From UBA3210 sp002363635 (lineage in GTDB: Bacteria; Bacillota_I; Bacilli_A; RFN20; CAG-449): DNA of 64,000 nt. Positions 32,459-41,574 of the stretch are shown here, one piece after another. The number at the start of each line of letters is the position of its first letter. Position 1 is the stretch's first letter. Made by a program: the position numbers and the translations under genes. The notes under the pieces are model-generated. The model searched no databases and was not told where the DNA came from. It saw nothing but the letters and a program-made list of their open reading frames with translations. Location of the stretch: the NCBI GenBank assembly GCA_946641515.1, contig CAMPBT010000002.1, forward strand, positions 124,001 through 188,000, written 5' to 3'.

Positions 32459-33764
32459 TTAAGACTCCGTATAAGTTGTAATGATCACAAGAAGTAATCT
32501 TTACTTTAACAATATCACCTGCTGCTAAAGGTCTATCTGATTTAAAGATAATCTTTCCATCAATATCGTCTGGAGCGTTAAAGCCACTTCTTAAATAATA
32601 GACATTGTTTTCGAAATTATAATCGATAACAATACCTTGATGAATTTCACCTTTTCTCTTCTTGTTATTTGATAGAGAAATAGCTTTTTGAGTTTTCATG
32701 ATCTTATTGTATCTAGCTTGCTTAACTTTTTCATCAACTTGGTTTTCATAATCATATGATTTAGTACCTTCTTCACGTGAATAAGTAAAGGCACCTAAAT
32801 GATCAAATTTTTCTTTCTTAATAAATTCTACTAAGTTATTGAAATCTTCATCAGTTTCACCTGGGAAACCAACAATTAATGTAGTTCTAATAATTGCATC
32901 AGGAATTCTCTTTCTAATTCTATTAATTACATCTTCTGTTGATTCACGAGTATCGTGTCTTAACATAGAACGTAAAACTCTAGTTTCACTATGCTGAATT
33001 GGTAAATCAAAATACTTAGTTAATCTAGGTTCACTAGCGATTAAATCAATTAATTCATCAGTAACTTCCTGAGGATATAAATAAAGTAATCTAATATATT
33101 TAAATTCTGGATATTCAAGTAATGATTTAAGTAAATCAACAATATCAGTCTTGATACCTTGCTTTCTTAAATCCATACCATATTTAGTAGTATCTTGAGA
33201 AATGACTACTAATTCTTCAATACCTTGATCTCTTAAATGTTCTGCTTGTTTTAAGATTTCTTCTTTTGGTACTGATCTAAAGTTGCCTCTAATTAAAGGA
33301 ATTGCACAGAATGCACATCTATTGTTACAGCCTTCTGAAATCTTTAAATATGCAGAGAAAGGACCTGTAGTTAAAACACGTCTATCTAAATCAATGCTGC
33401 CTTGCATAGTCATAGAAGGATATTTCTTTTGGATAGTATCCTGAATCATCTGTGCCATATGTGGATAATCTCTAATTGAGATAAATAAATCGACTTCTGG
33501 GATTTCTTTTTCAAGTTCTTCTTTATATCTTTCAACTAAGCAACCTGTTACGATAGTAATTTTATTAGGGTCAACATATTCAAAAATAGTATCGATAGAT
33601 TCTTGTTTAGCGCTGTCAATAAAGCCACATGTATTAATAACGACAATATCTGCTTCTTCAGCATTATCAATAATTTCAAAATTATTTCTCTTAAATAAAG
33701 AAATAATCATTTCTGAATCTACTAAGTTCTTGGAACAACCAAGTGAAACAAATCCTACTTTCAT
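32448..33764 (-). CDS. rimO: Ribosomal protein S12 methylthiotransferase
   Basis: This radical-SAM enzyme methylthiolates Asp89 of S12. The 438 residues show the UPF0004 cysteines (GCSKN; NTCGF; TGCLVE), the radical-SAM CNNRCAFC motif (about residue 146) and a TRAM domain. Start MKVGFVSLGCSKNLVDSE separates RimO from MiaB. It follows the NUDIX gene with no gap. Confidence 0.95.
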   Translation of the reverse strand: MKVGFVSLGCSKNLVDSEMIISLFKRNNFEIIDNAEEADIVVINTCGFIDSAKQESIDTIFEYVDPNKITIVTGCLVERYKEELEKEIPEVDLFISIRDYPHMAQMIQDTIQKKYPSMTMQGSIDLDRRVLTTGPFSAYLKISEGCNNRCAFCAIPLIRGNFRSVPKEEILKQAEHLRDQGIEELVVISQDTTKYGMDLRKQGIKTDIVDLLKSLLEYPEFKYIRLLYLYPQEVTDELIDLIASEPRLTKYFDLPIQHSETRVLRSMLRHDTRESTEDVINRIRKRIPDAIIRTTLIVGFPGETDEDFNNLVEFIKKEKFDHLGAFTYSREEGTKSYDYENQVDEKVKQARYNKIMKTQKAISLSNNKKRKGEIHQGIVIDYNFENNVYYLRSGFNAPDDIDGKIIFKSDRPLAAGDIVKVKITSCDHYNLYGVLIDD

Positions 33765-34277
33765 CTATTTATCCTCCATCATTCTTTTTGCTTCTTTTAG
33801 AATTGGTAATTCTCTTCTTTTAACAAGTAAAGAGACTCCTTTATCTTCCATGTTTTCATATAATTTAATAACTTCATCAATATCTAACCATAATATATCT
33901 TGAATTAAGTCATCTCCATCAGAAGCATGATGGATTATTGTTTTACCAATAACTCTTGCAAGATAATAATTATTAATATTGTGACGAGATATTAAATTGT
34001 AATAATCATCTACTACTCCAACTTTATCAAGAATTTCAGTTTTAACACCGACTTCTTCATCAAGTTCTCTTTTTAATGCAGTAACTTCATCTTCACCTTC
34101 ATCAATTCCTCCTCCAGAGGTTTCGTAATAGCTTTGATTGCCAAATGCATCATCTCGTTTAATTGATAAGATACAAATTTTATTTTCTTCATTAAAAAGA
34201 ATTCCTCTAACTATCTTTCTAGTATGAGGAGTTCCTTTTGTTTCAAATTGATCATCTTTTAAAAATAAATTAATCAT
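33765..34277 (-). CDS. NUDIX hydrolase
   Basis: The 170-residue protein has a NUDIX box with GGGIDEGEDEVTALKRELDEE (about residues 55-75, second part REL-DEE), the metal-binding helix. The substrate is unknown; nucleotide sanitation would suit the neighbours. It begins at the last base of the mnmA stop and ends directly before rimO. Confidence 0.88.
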   Translation of the reverse strand: MINLFLKDDQFETKGTPHTRKIVRGILFNEENKICILSIKRDDAFGNQSYYETSGGGIDEGEDEVTALKRELDEEVGVKTEILDKVGVVDDYYNLISRHNINNYYLARVIGKTIIHHASDGDDLIQDILWLDIDEVIKLYENMEDKGVSLLVKRRELPILKEAKRMMEDK

Positions 34278-35425
34278 TAAACTCTCTTTTTCTGACCTTT
34301 ATAATAAATTTCTTCAATGATACCTCCACCTAAGCAAATATCATTTAAATAGAAAACTGCAGCTTGTCCTGGAGTAACTGCTTTATAAGGTTCATCATAA
34401 ATTAATTCAACAGTAGTATCATCAATAAATCTTAAAGTGACCCCCTGATCTTTTTGTCTATATCTAAACTTACAACCAACATGTAAATCACCTGCTGGTT
34501 TTTCTTTATATGTCCAGTTGACATCTTTAATAATTGCGCGGTCTGATTTTAAATATTCATTATCTTCACCTTGGCAAACATATAGAATATTCTTTTCAAT
34601 ATCTTTGGCTACGACAAACCAAGGTTCATCACTCTTACCTTTAACTCCGCCAACACCAAGTCCCTTATGTTGACCAAGTGTGTAATATAAAATGCCATCA
34701 TGTCTACCAATCTTATCACCAGTAGTAATTTCTACAATATCACCTGGTTTAGATGGTAAGTAGTTCTTTAAGAATTGCTTAAAATTTCTTTCACCAATAA
34801 AGCAAACACCAGTTGAATCTTTTTTAGTTGCCACTTCTAAATCAAGTTTAGCAGCAATCTTTCTAACATCTGGTTTATCAATATCACCAAGTGGGAATAA
34901 ACATGCTTGTAATTGTTTTTGATTAACTTGTGATAAGAAATATGTTTGGTCTTTATTTTGATCAAATGATTTATGCATTTCTACATAATCATCACTAACA
35001 TCTACTCTTTTTGCGTAATGGCCTGTTGCAATATAATCACAACCCATAGATTTAGCAAATTCTAAGAACTTATCAAACTTAATGTACTTATTACAGAAAA
35101 TATCTGGGTTAGGAGTTCTTCCCTTCTTATATTCATCAATGAAATATTGGAAAACATAATCCCAATATTCCTTAATGAAATCAATACGATATAGAGGAAT
35201 ACCTAATTTTTCTGCAACTTTAACTGCATCATCATAATCTGTTTCTTGAGGACATTGTGAATTATTTAAAGTAGGGTTGCCTAAAAAATCACCATTAGCA
35301 ATAGCGTCCCAGTTTCTCATAAATCCTGCAACTACATCATATCCTTGTTCTTTTAATAAATAAGCTGCAACAGCAGAGTCAACACCTCCGCTTAAACCTA
35401 CCATAACTTTTTTCTTTTCTGCCAT
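34277..35425 (-). CDS. mnmA: tRNA-specific 2-thiouridylase MnmA
   Basis: The 382-residue enzyme makes 2-thiouridine at position 34 of Lys, Glu and Gln tRNAs. The PP-loop GLSGGVDSAV, catalytic Cys in NSQCPQE (about residue 57 region) or CNKYIKF, and the second Cys in STGVCFIGER (about 207) are in place. It lies two bases after dtd in an operon of tRNA and ribosome modification genes. Confidence 0.95.
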   Translation of the reverse strand: MAEKKKVMVGLSGGVDSAVAAYLLKEQGYDVVAGFMRNWDAIANGDFLGNPTLNNSQCPQETDYDDAVKVAEKLGIPLYRIDFIKEYWDYVFQYFIDEYKKGRTPNPDIFCNKYIKFDKFLEFAKSMGCDYIATGHYAKRVDVSDDYVEMHKSFDQNKDQTYFLSQVNQKQLQACLFPLGDIDKPDVRKIAAKLDLEVATKKDSTGVCFIGERNFKQFLKNYLPSKPGDIVEITTGDKIGRHDGILYYTLGQHKGLGVGGVKGKSDEPWFVVAKDIEKNILYVCQGEDNEYLKSDRAIIKDVNWTYKEKPAGDLHVGCKFRYRQKDQGVTLRFIDDTTVELIYDEPYKAVTPGQAAVFYLNDICLGGGIIEEIYYKGQKKRV

Positions 35426-35427
35426 AA

Positions 35428-35874
35428 CTACAAGTCCTTACTATCAATCATTAAAGTGAATGGTCCATCATTTAATAATTGAATTTTCATATCTGCACCA
35501 AAGACGCCTGTTTTAACACCTGGTACATATTTTTTAATATATTCAATTGTATAATCGTATAATTTAGTCGCCTTCTCAGGTCTAAGAGCCTCAATAAATG
35601 ATGGTCTTCTACCATGAGATACATCCGCGTATAAAGTAAATTGAGAAATACATAATATCTCTCCATGAGTATCCATAAAACCTAAATTAGTTTTACCATT
35701 CTCATCCGGGAAAATTCTTAAGGAAACAATTTTATCAATCATCTTGTTAATTACTTCTTCGTTGTCGCCTTCAGTAAAGCCCACTAAAAGTAAGAAACCT
35801 TTACCAATTGATGAGAATAATTTGTTATCAATTGTACAAGATGCATTTTGAACTACTTGTAAAACTACTCTCAT
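35428..35874 (-). CDS. dtd: D-aminoacyl-tRNA deacylase
   Basis: The product (148 residues from the ATG at 35874) starts MRVVLQVVQNASC and has the SQFTLYADVSHGRRPSF motif and the C-terminal NDGPFTLMIDS, where most relatives have GPVTF. It frees tRNA from wrongly attached D-amino acids. AAGGAG before this ATG decides the start over an in-frame ATG at 36003. The ribosome binding site is within a long hairpin. It leads the dtd-mnmA-NUDIX-rimO unit. Confidence 0.93.
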   Translation of the reverse strand: MRVVLQVVQNASCTIDNKLFSSIGKGFLLLVGFTEGDNEEVINKMIDKIVSLRIFPDENGKTNLGFMDTHGEILCISQFTLYADVSHGRRPSFIEALRPEKATKLYDYTIEYIKKYVPGVKTGVFGADMKIQLLNDGPFTLMIDSKDL

Positions 35875-35880
35875 AAAAAA

Positions 35881-35920
35881 ATCTCCTTGCTCTTTATATT
35901 TTAATATAAAGCAAAGAGAT
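35881..35920 (-). promoter_or_regulatory. Long hairpin containing the dtd ribosome binding site
   Basis: The two 20-base arms are nearly complementary (18 pairs, a two-base bulge, one G-U) and the 3' arm ends in AAGGAGAT, followed by TTTTTT and the ATG. It has the shape of a terminator and would hide the Shine-Dalgarno. Confidence 0.65.
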
Positions 35921-36055
35921 ATTAAACTTTTATCTTTTTTTTCGCAAGTGATATAGTCACTAATTAAAAAATTGTAGCAATGAAGGTAACGCATGACCTT
36001 CAAAAGTAAACAACATCTTTCTCTTAATTATTGTCTTCATAAATAATAATTAATC

Positions 36056-36790
36056 TTATTCACCTAATATTTCCGGTAAGATTTTTGTAATATCATCATG
36101 GAAAATATAATTAGCATATTCATCTTTATTTGTTTTCTCATAATTAATTAAAACTATCGTTTTTCCTTTGAAATAACTAATTAATCCCGCGGCAGGATAA
36201 ACATTAAGTGAAGTTCCTCCAACAATAAGGACATCAGCATTTTCAATAGCATTAACTGCAGATATAATGACAGTTTGATCTAATGGTTCTTCATATAAAA
36301 CTACATCAGGTTTAATCTTTCCTCCACATTTACACTTAGGTACGTTATCTAGTTTCATTATCTCCTCTAAGCTATATGCCTTATGGCATTTTTCACAATA
36401 ATTTCTATAAATAGAACCATGTAATTCTATCACATTACTAGAACCTGCTATTTGATGAAGACCATCTATATTTTGAGTAATGACAGTTAATTTATGAGGA
36501 TATTTATGTTCATATTCTGCTAAAGCAATATGAGCAAGATTAGGTTTAGCGTCTAAATGAACCATGCTCGATTTATAAAACTTAAAGAAATTAGAAGGAT
36601 TAAATTCATAATAAGTATGAGATAACATCTCTTCATAGCTTACTCCATATTCGCTTTTTAATTTATATAAGCCGTCTTTTCCTCTAAAGTCAGGAATGCC
36701 TGAAGCAGTTGAAATACCTGCTCCACCAAAAAAGACAATTTTTTTACTATTTTTAACGATTTCACGTACATCTTCAATTTGTGTATTCAT
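36056..36790 (-). CDS. Sirtuin, NAD-dependent protein deacylase
   Basis: The 244-residue protein has the sirtuin core: GAGISTASGIPDFRG (about residue 23), TQNIDGLH, the catalytic His in IELHGS (about 124), a zinc site from CEKCHK and CKCGG, and GTSLNVYPAAGL. It removes acyl groups from lysines using NAD. A GGAGGA site lies before the ATG, which follows the pdp terminator. Confidence 0.95.
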   Translation of the reverse strand: MNTQIEDVREIVKNSKKIVFFGGAGISTASGIPDFRGKDGLYKLKSEYGVSYEEMLSHTYYEFNPSNFFKFYKSSMVHLDAKPNLAHIALAEYEHKYPHKLTVITQNIDGLHQIAGSSNVIELHGSIYRNYCEKCHKAYSLEEIMKLDNVPKCKCGGKIKPDVVLYEEPLDQTVIISAVNAIENADVLIVGGTSLNVYPAAGLISYFKGKTIVLINYEKTNKDEYANYIFHDDITKILPEILGE

Positions 36791-36809
36791 AGTTCCTCCA
36801 ATGAAAAAA

Positions 36810-36828
36810 GTCCAGTATATTACTGGAC
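36810..36828 (-). terminator. Terminator of the pyrimidine-nucleoside phosphorylase gene
   Basis: GTCCAGTA and TACTGGAC pair around three bases, then TTTTTT on the minus strand. The stop codon TAA lies in the hairpin. Confidence 0.85.
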
Positions 36829-38121
36829 AATTTCATAAATAATTGAATGAGTTGTAACTTCTTTTTCTGATAACTTAAATGATTCTTCAATTTCTTTTAA
36901 GATATCTTCAAACTTTTCAACATTAGTGTAGACTGTGCATAATAAATCACCTTTAGCAACTTTATCTCCAACCTTCTTAGCAAGGATAATACCTGCTGTT
37001 GGATCAATTACATCTTCTTTAGTTGCTCTACCTGCACCAAGTTTCATTGCAGCTTCACCAATTTCAAGTGCGTTAATTTCACTAACAAAACCATCTCTTG
37101 ATGATCTTACTTCAACAATGTTCTTTGATACTGGAAAAAGTTCTGGATGATAAATATATTCTTTATTACCGCCTTGAGCTTCTACCATTGCTGCTAACTT
37201 ATCAAGACCTTCTTTTGATTCAATCTTTTCTGTAATTAATTTAACGCCTTCTTCAAATGTAGAAACACGTTTTGCTTGTAATAACATAGTTGCACCAGCT
37301 TTTGTGCATAATTCGACTAAATCTGCAGGTCCTTGTCCATTTAAAGTTGCAATAGCTTCTTTAACTTCTAAGTTATTACCAATAGCAAGACCTAAAGGTT
37401 CATTCATATCAGTTAAAATTGCTCTAGTATCTCTATGTAATTCATCACCAATATCAACCATAGTACGTGCAAGAACTCTAGCGTTATCTAAAGTTTTCAT
37501 AAATGCACCAGAACCAAATTTAACATCAAGTAAAATAGTATCTGAGCCAGATGCTAATTTTTTAGACATAATAGATGAAGCAATTAAAGGAATTGATTCG
37601 ACAGTTCCAGTAACATCTCTTAATGCATATAATTTTTTATCTGCAGGAACAAGTTCTCCTGTTTGGCCAATAATTGCAATACCAATATCATTTACCTGTT
37701 TAATAAATCTATCTCTTTCAATAGCAATTGATGTACCAGGGATTGATTCAATCTTATCTAATGTACCACCTGTATGACCAAGTCCTCTACCAGACATTTT
37801 TGCAAGTTTAACTCCACATGCAGCAACTAATGGACCAAGAACTAAAGAAGTCTTGTCACCGACACCACCAGTTGAGTGTTTATCAACTTTAACCCCTGCA
37901 ATTGAAGATAAATCAATTGTTTCTCCAGAGTGTAACATCTCATCAGTTAAAATACCGATTTCTTTTTTGTTCATTCCTTTGAATAATACTGCCATAGTAA
38001 ATGCAGATGCTTGATAATCAGGAATTGAACCTTCTGTATAACCTTTAACGAAGAAATGAATTTCATCTCTTGTTAATTCTTTTCCCTCTCTTTTTTTGAT
38101 AATGATATCAACCATTCTCAT
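36820..38121 (-). CDS. pdp: Pyrimidine-nucleoside phosphorylase
   Basis: The 433-residue enzyme splits uridine and thymidine-type nucleosides with phosphate, for salvage. The family signature SGRGLGHTGGTLDKIESIPG region (about residues 107-126), KHSTGGVGDKTSLVL phosphate site and a C-terminal barrel-sandwich domain are present. GGGAGG precedes the ATG. It stands alone between two terminators. Confidence 0.95.
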   Translation of the reverse strand: MRMVDIIIKKREGKELTRDEIHFFVKGYTEGSIPDYQASAFTMAVLFKGMNKKEIGILTDEMLHSGETIDLSSIAGVKVDKHSTGGVGDKTSLVLGPLVAACGVKLAKMSGRGLGHTGGTLDKIESIPGTSIAIERDRFIKQVNDIGIAIIGQTGELVPADKKLYALRDVTGTVESIPLIASSIMSKKLASGSDTILLDVKFGSGAFMKTLDNARVLARTMVDIGDELHRDTRAILTDMNEPLGLAIGNNLEVKEAIATLNGQGPADLVELCTKAGATMLLQAKRVSTFEEGVKLITEKIESKEGLDKLAAMVEAQGGNKEYIYHPELFPVSKNIVEVRSSRDGFVSEINALEIGEAAMKLGAGRATKEDVIDPTAGIILAKKVGDKVAKGDLLCTVYTNVEKFEDILKEIEESFKLSEKEVTTHSIIYEIVQ

Positions 38122-38186
38122 ATAAATATTTCCTCCCTTTTTTAAAAAAGATACCTAATATTATAACACAATAAAAATATAAGAAA

Positions 38187-38208
38187 AGATGGTATTTTTA
38201 TACCATCT
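38187..38208 (-). terminator. Terminator of the LemA gene pair
   Basis: AGATGGTA and TACCATCT form a perfect stem, followed by TTTTCTTATATTTT on the minus strand. Confidence 0.85.
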
Positions 38209-38232
38209 CTTGATAGGCCAATTAGTTTAGAA

Positions 38233-38919
38233 CTAGAAGAATTTCCCTCTTGCTTGTTCCTTAATTTCCTTTGTTGTTGAGAAAGGAATTCTTGTGTGAT
38301 AACCAGCTTTTGCTGCGACAATTCTATATGCAGGCCAGACGAAGATCATCTTGTTCCAAGTTGCAACTCTGTCGTTGTATTGTTCTCTTGCTGCAGTAAT
38401 TTGAGCTTGAGTAACTTGGTTTTCTTTCATAGCTTTTAAAATTGAAGCATGTGATTGTAAATCTGGATAGTTTTCTAAAGCAACATTAATCTTATGTGCA
38501 ACGTTTTCAATAGCAGCATTTGCTTCATTACGTGCTTCATCTGCACCTTCAGAAGCAGGATTAATTCCACTTCTATATGCTGCAATCTTTGCAAATGTTT
38601 CTTTATCTAAATCGATAGCTTTATCAAGTAAGCCAACCATATTTTGGAGTCTCATAACTCTTTCTTCCATCATATTATCGATTGTAGAAGCATCTGAGTT
38701 GATTTGTTGTTCGATTTGTTCTAAATAAGTTTTAGCGTGCATTTTCTTAACTGCGAAGATGATTCCTGGAATAATGCCAAGTACCCATAATGCAATTTCA
38801 AAAATATAGGATCCTGCTCCAATTGTTGGAGTCTTTCTTTTGTTGATGACGTGAGTATCTTGACCTTCAGATACTGTTGATTCATCTAATTCATCTAATT
38901 GTTCTTCTTTTCTTGCCAT
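38233..38919 (-). CDS. LemA family protein
   Basis: This 228-residue protein has a polar N-terminus of about 35 residues, one membrane segment (about 38-58) and a LemA-type helical domain with the pattern MQNMVGLLDKAIDLDKE and ENYPDLQSHASIL. The family's function is uncertain. It follows the 609-residue membrane protein by five bases and is clearly its partner. Confidence 0.85.
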   Translation of the reverse strand: MARKEEQLDELDESTVSEGQDTHVINKRKTPTIGAGSYIFEIALWVLGIIPGIIFAVKKMHAKTYLEQIEQQINSDASTIDNMMEERVMRLQNMVGLLDKAIDLDKETFAKIAAYRSGINPASEGADEARNEANAAIENVAHKINVALENYPDLQSHASILKAMKENQVTQAQITAAREQYNDRVATWNKMIFVWPAYRIVAAKAGYHTRIPFSTTKEIKEQARGKFF

Positions 38920-38924
38920 AAATC

Positions 38925-40754
38925 CTATTCTCCTTTCTTGTTTTCAAAATAGTTTTTTATTTCCTCAGACTTACCTTCATAAGCTTTTGATGAAGGGATA
39001 AATCCGAATAGGCCGTTTCTTACTACTGCATTTGAAACAAAGTTTTTAATAAAATTACCTGCTGTTTCATTTGAAGATAGTTTTTCTCTAAAGGACTTTT
39101 CATCAGTATTGAAATTCATAACTGCGAATGGAGTAACTTTAGTTCTAGGTTCGTAATCAATATATTTAACTACGATTGTGTGCATTCTACCATCTCTACC
39201 CATTTTAGTAAAGGTTTGGCTTCTTGGGATAGCTTCATAATAATAAGCGTTAACTTCAATTTCATCGATGTCGTCATCTTTCTTGATGAGTTTAGTTTTT
39301 AAAATTGCGCTTGTAGAGCAATCGGAATTAACGAATAACTTATAATCAAGTTCATTAATAAGTGATTCAGTTTCTTCTGGAGTAACGTTTCTTAATTTTT
39401 GAAGTACACCTTTGAAGATATATTCATCAGGTTCATATTCTTGATAATCAGGAATTGCCATTACAGGGGCTAAATCAAAATATATACCTTTGAAATACTC
39501 ATTTTCATAATTTAAGAATTTCTGCTTACATCTCTTATAGTCATAATCATAGAAATCTTCAGGTTTTGCAAAATAATTAAATCTATTAGAATGAGTAGAA
39601 GATATCTTATTAATCATTCCTTCTTTAATAAAGTGGAAATCATCTCCATAGTTATCATCATCCATTAATAATGAAACCATGTTCTTTCGTGCAAGAGGAG
39701 TAAATAACATACGGAATTCAACTTCATCAGTACGATTTGTCGCTTCAAATAAAGCTTCAAATTTTTCATCACCCATAAGAGTAAAATTACCGCCATTTCT
39801 TGTTGATTTAATTTCTTTTTTTCTTAATTCTTTTGCTTTCTTTGCAACGTATTTTTCAGTTTGCTTCTCATTCATTGCATCAACATCTTTACTGTATCTA
39901 GTAAAGTGAAGTTTAGGAGCAAACTCATTTCCATAATACATAGTTGTGTAATACCAGTATCTAGGAGCAGGACGAACTACTTCGGCATATAAAGTATCAG
40001 TATGAACACTTACTCTACCTTTAGAATCTCTTGTAGTCCAAGTATAAGTAGTAGAACCTGTATAAGTCTTATCAAACAATGCTGTGTTATAAGTTTTTGC
40101 AAGTAAGAAAGGTGAATTACCTAAGGTTCCAGATAATACATCATATACTGAAGTATTAATATCAATAAAATCTTTCATTCCATATTTTGAATGGAATAAT
40201 TCATATTTCTTTAAATCAAAGATTTGATCTACTTCAAATGCTTCTTGAATCATCTTAGAAATATCTGCGCCCATATTATATCTAAACAAATTATTTAATG
40301 GAGCCATATTATCCCAGCATGCTTTTAATGCTACGTTAGTTTCTTCTAAAGCTTTCTTATAAGTTTCATCTCTTGCTTTAATTTTTTTATTAAGAATAGT
40401 AGGAATTAAGATAATACCAGTTAGAGCTAAAGCAAATAATAATATTGAAACTATAATTTTCCACATTTCAGGTTCACTTAGAAACAATAAAAATAATCCA
40501 ACAACTATAAATAAAATGCTAAATATAATTAATGCAGTTCTAATACCTTTTAAACCATTAAGTTTATTACCTAGTCCATCTGAAATAACTTTTTTTTCGT
40601 TATATTTTTTTACTAAGCTAGCATTTTCTTCTTCATCTACTTTTGCCTGATCACTTAGCTTTTCGAAATACTCTTCTGCAGCGTCGTTAAAATCAGTTTT
40701 AAACATCATATTATATTCTTTTAAAGGATCAAGAATTAATTCTGTATTTGCCAC
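38925..40754 (-). CDS. Unknown 609-residue membrane protein paired with LemA
   Basis: I do not recognise the family with confidence. The N-terminus is charged and coiled-coil-like, two hydrophobic segments lie at about residues 70-92 and 97-120, and the rest is a large soluble domain rich in Tyr, Phe and Asp. It starts with GTG after AAAGGAGGAGA. LemA genes often sit by large membrane proteins of unknown role (for example DUF3137); this one fits that habit. The hydrophobic hairpin suggests that both termini are on the same side. Confidence 0.75.
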   Translation of the reverse strand: MANTELILDPLKEYNMMFKTDFNDAAEEYFEKLSDQAKVDEEENASLVKKYNEKKVISDGLGNKLNGLKGIRTALIIFSILFIVVGLFLLFLSEPEMWKIIVSILLFALALTGIILIPTILNKKIKARDETYKKALEETNVALKACWDNMAPLNNLFRYNMGADISKMIQEAFEVDQIFDLKKYELFHSKYGMKDFIDINTSVYDVLSGTLGNSPFLLAKTYNTALFDKTYTGSTTYTWTTRDSKGRVSVHTDTLYAEVVRPAPRYWYYTTMYYGNEFAPKLHFTRYSKDVDAMNEKQTEKYVAKKAKELRKKEIKSTRNGGNFTLMGDEKFEALFEATNRTDEVEFRMLFTPLARKNMVSLLMDDDNYGDDFHFIKEGMINKISSTHSNRFNYFAKPEDFYDYDYKRCKQKFLNYENEYFKGIYFDLAPVMAIPDYQEYEPDEYIFKGVLQKLRNVTPEETESLINELDYKLFVNSDCSTSAILKTKLIKKDDDIDEIEVNAYYYEAIPRSQTFTKMGRDGRMHTIVVKYIDYEPRTKVTPFAVMNFNTDEKSFREKLSSNETAGNFIKNFVSNAVVRNGLFGFIPSSKAYEGKSEEIKNYFENKKGE

Positions 40755-40877
40755 AATTATCTCCTCCTTTCAATTAATTTTTATTATACATTATATTCAT
40801 TAGTAATGAATATCATTTTTAATATTTGTAAGGTATGTTAATTAAATTATCACACTTTTCAAAAGTTTAATAATTTA

Positions 40878-41465
40878 TTATTCATAGATAAAATCTTTTA
40901 CTAGAACATCATCTTTAGTATAAAGTTTACCTTCTTTTGTATAGAAATTTTCATTACTTGAATCAAGATTAAAATAGAATACATATCTTGAAACATAGTC
41001 AGTTGTCTTATCATCTTTTTTATATTCTGCAACCTCAATATTTGTATCTACATATTTAACAGTTTTTAAATACTTAGGTAATGTAACGAACAATTTATAG
41101 TTATTTAATATTATTTCATCTCCAAGAAAAGATTTATTTTCATACAAATATTTTTCACTAGTTGAATAATAGCTATCAGCATCAGGATATAATTCTTGCA
41201 AATTGCTTGACGCTCTAAAAGGAGAAGGAACACCTCTTCCAAAATATCCTCCTAATGTTGTTACATAACATCCATTTATTTCACTAGGAATAACATATTC
41301 AGTTTTATCCTTATCAAAAGTTATATTTGCAACGAAAGCATCTTTTTTTGCAGTATTATAGCCTATATCAATATCCCCTGTTTCCAATTGATAAAATAAG
41401 GAGCATGAAGTTAAAGGTAATATACAACTTAACAATGCTAAACAAGAAACAATTCTCTTTTTCAT
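40878..41465 (-). CDS. Lipoprotein, 195 residues
   Basis: The signal peptide ends in the lipobox LTSC, so the mature protein would be lipid-anchored on the cell surface from Cys21. The remainder is soluble with many Tyr and Lys and no family I know. A single-copy gene with ribosome binding site GGGGGTGG, upstream of the LemA pair and in the same direction but with a 123-base gap. Confidence 0.75.
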   Translation of the reverse strand: MKKRIVSCLALLSCILPLTSCSLFYQLETGDIDIGYNTAKKDAFVANITFDKDKTEYVIPSEINGCYVTTLGGYFGRGVPSPFRASSNLQELYPDADSYYSTSEKYLYENKSFLGDEIILNNYKLFVTLPKYLKTVKYVDTNIEVAEYKKDDKTTDYVSRYVFYFNLDSSNENFYTKEGKLYTKDDVLVKDFIYE

Positions 41466-41544
41466 AATCCACCCCCAAATGTGTACACTTATTATATATT
41501 GCTACTATACATATGTTAAATATTTATAGCAAGGAAACGAAAAA

Positions 41545-41566
41545 AGTATCCGTATAAACGAATACT
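41545..41566 (-). terminator. Terminator of the antiporter gene
   Basis: AGTATTCG pairs with CGGATACT around six bases, then TTTTTT on the minus strand. Confidence 0.85.
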
Positions 41567-41574
41567 CTTAATGA

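Noticed and set aside
35881..36055. T-box leader before dtd
   Set aside because: The leader lacks the conserved T-box antiterminator sequence (UGGNACCGCG type), so the class cannot be claimed.
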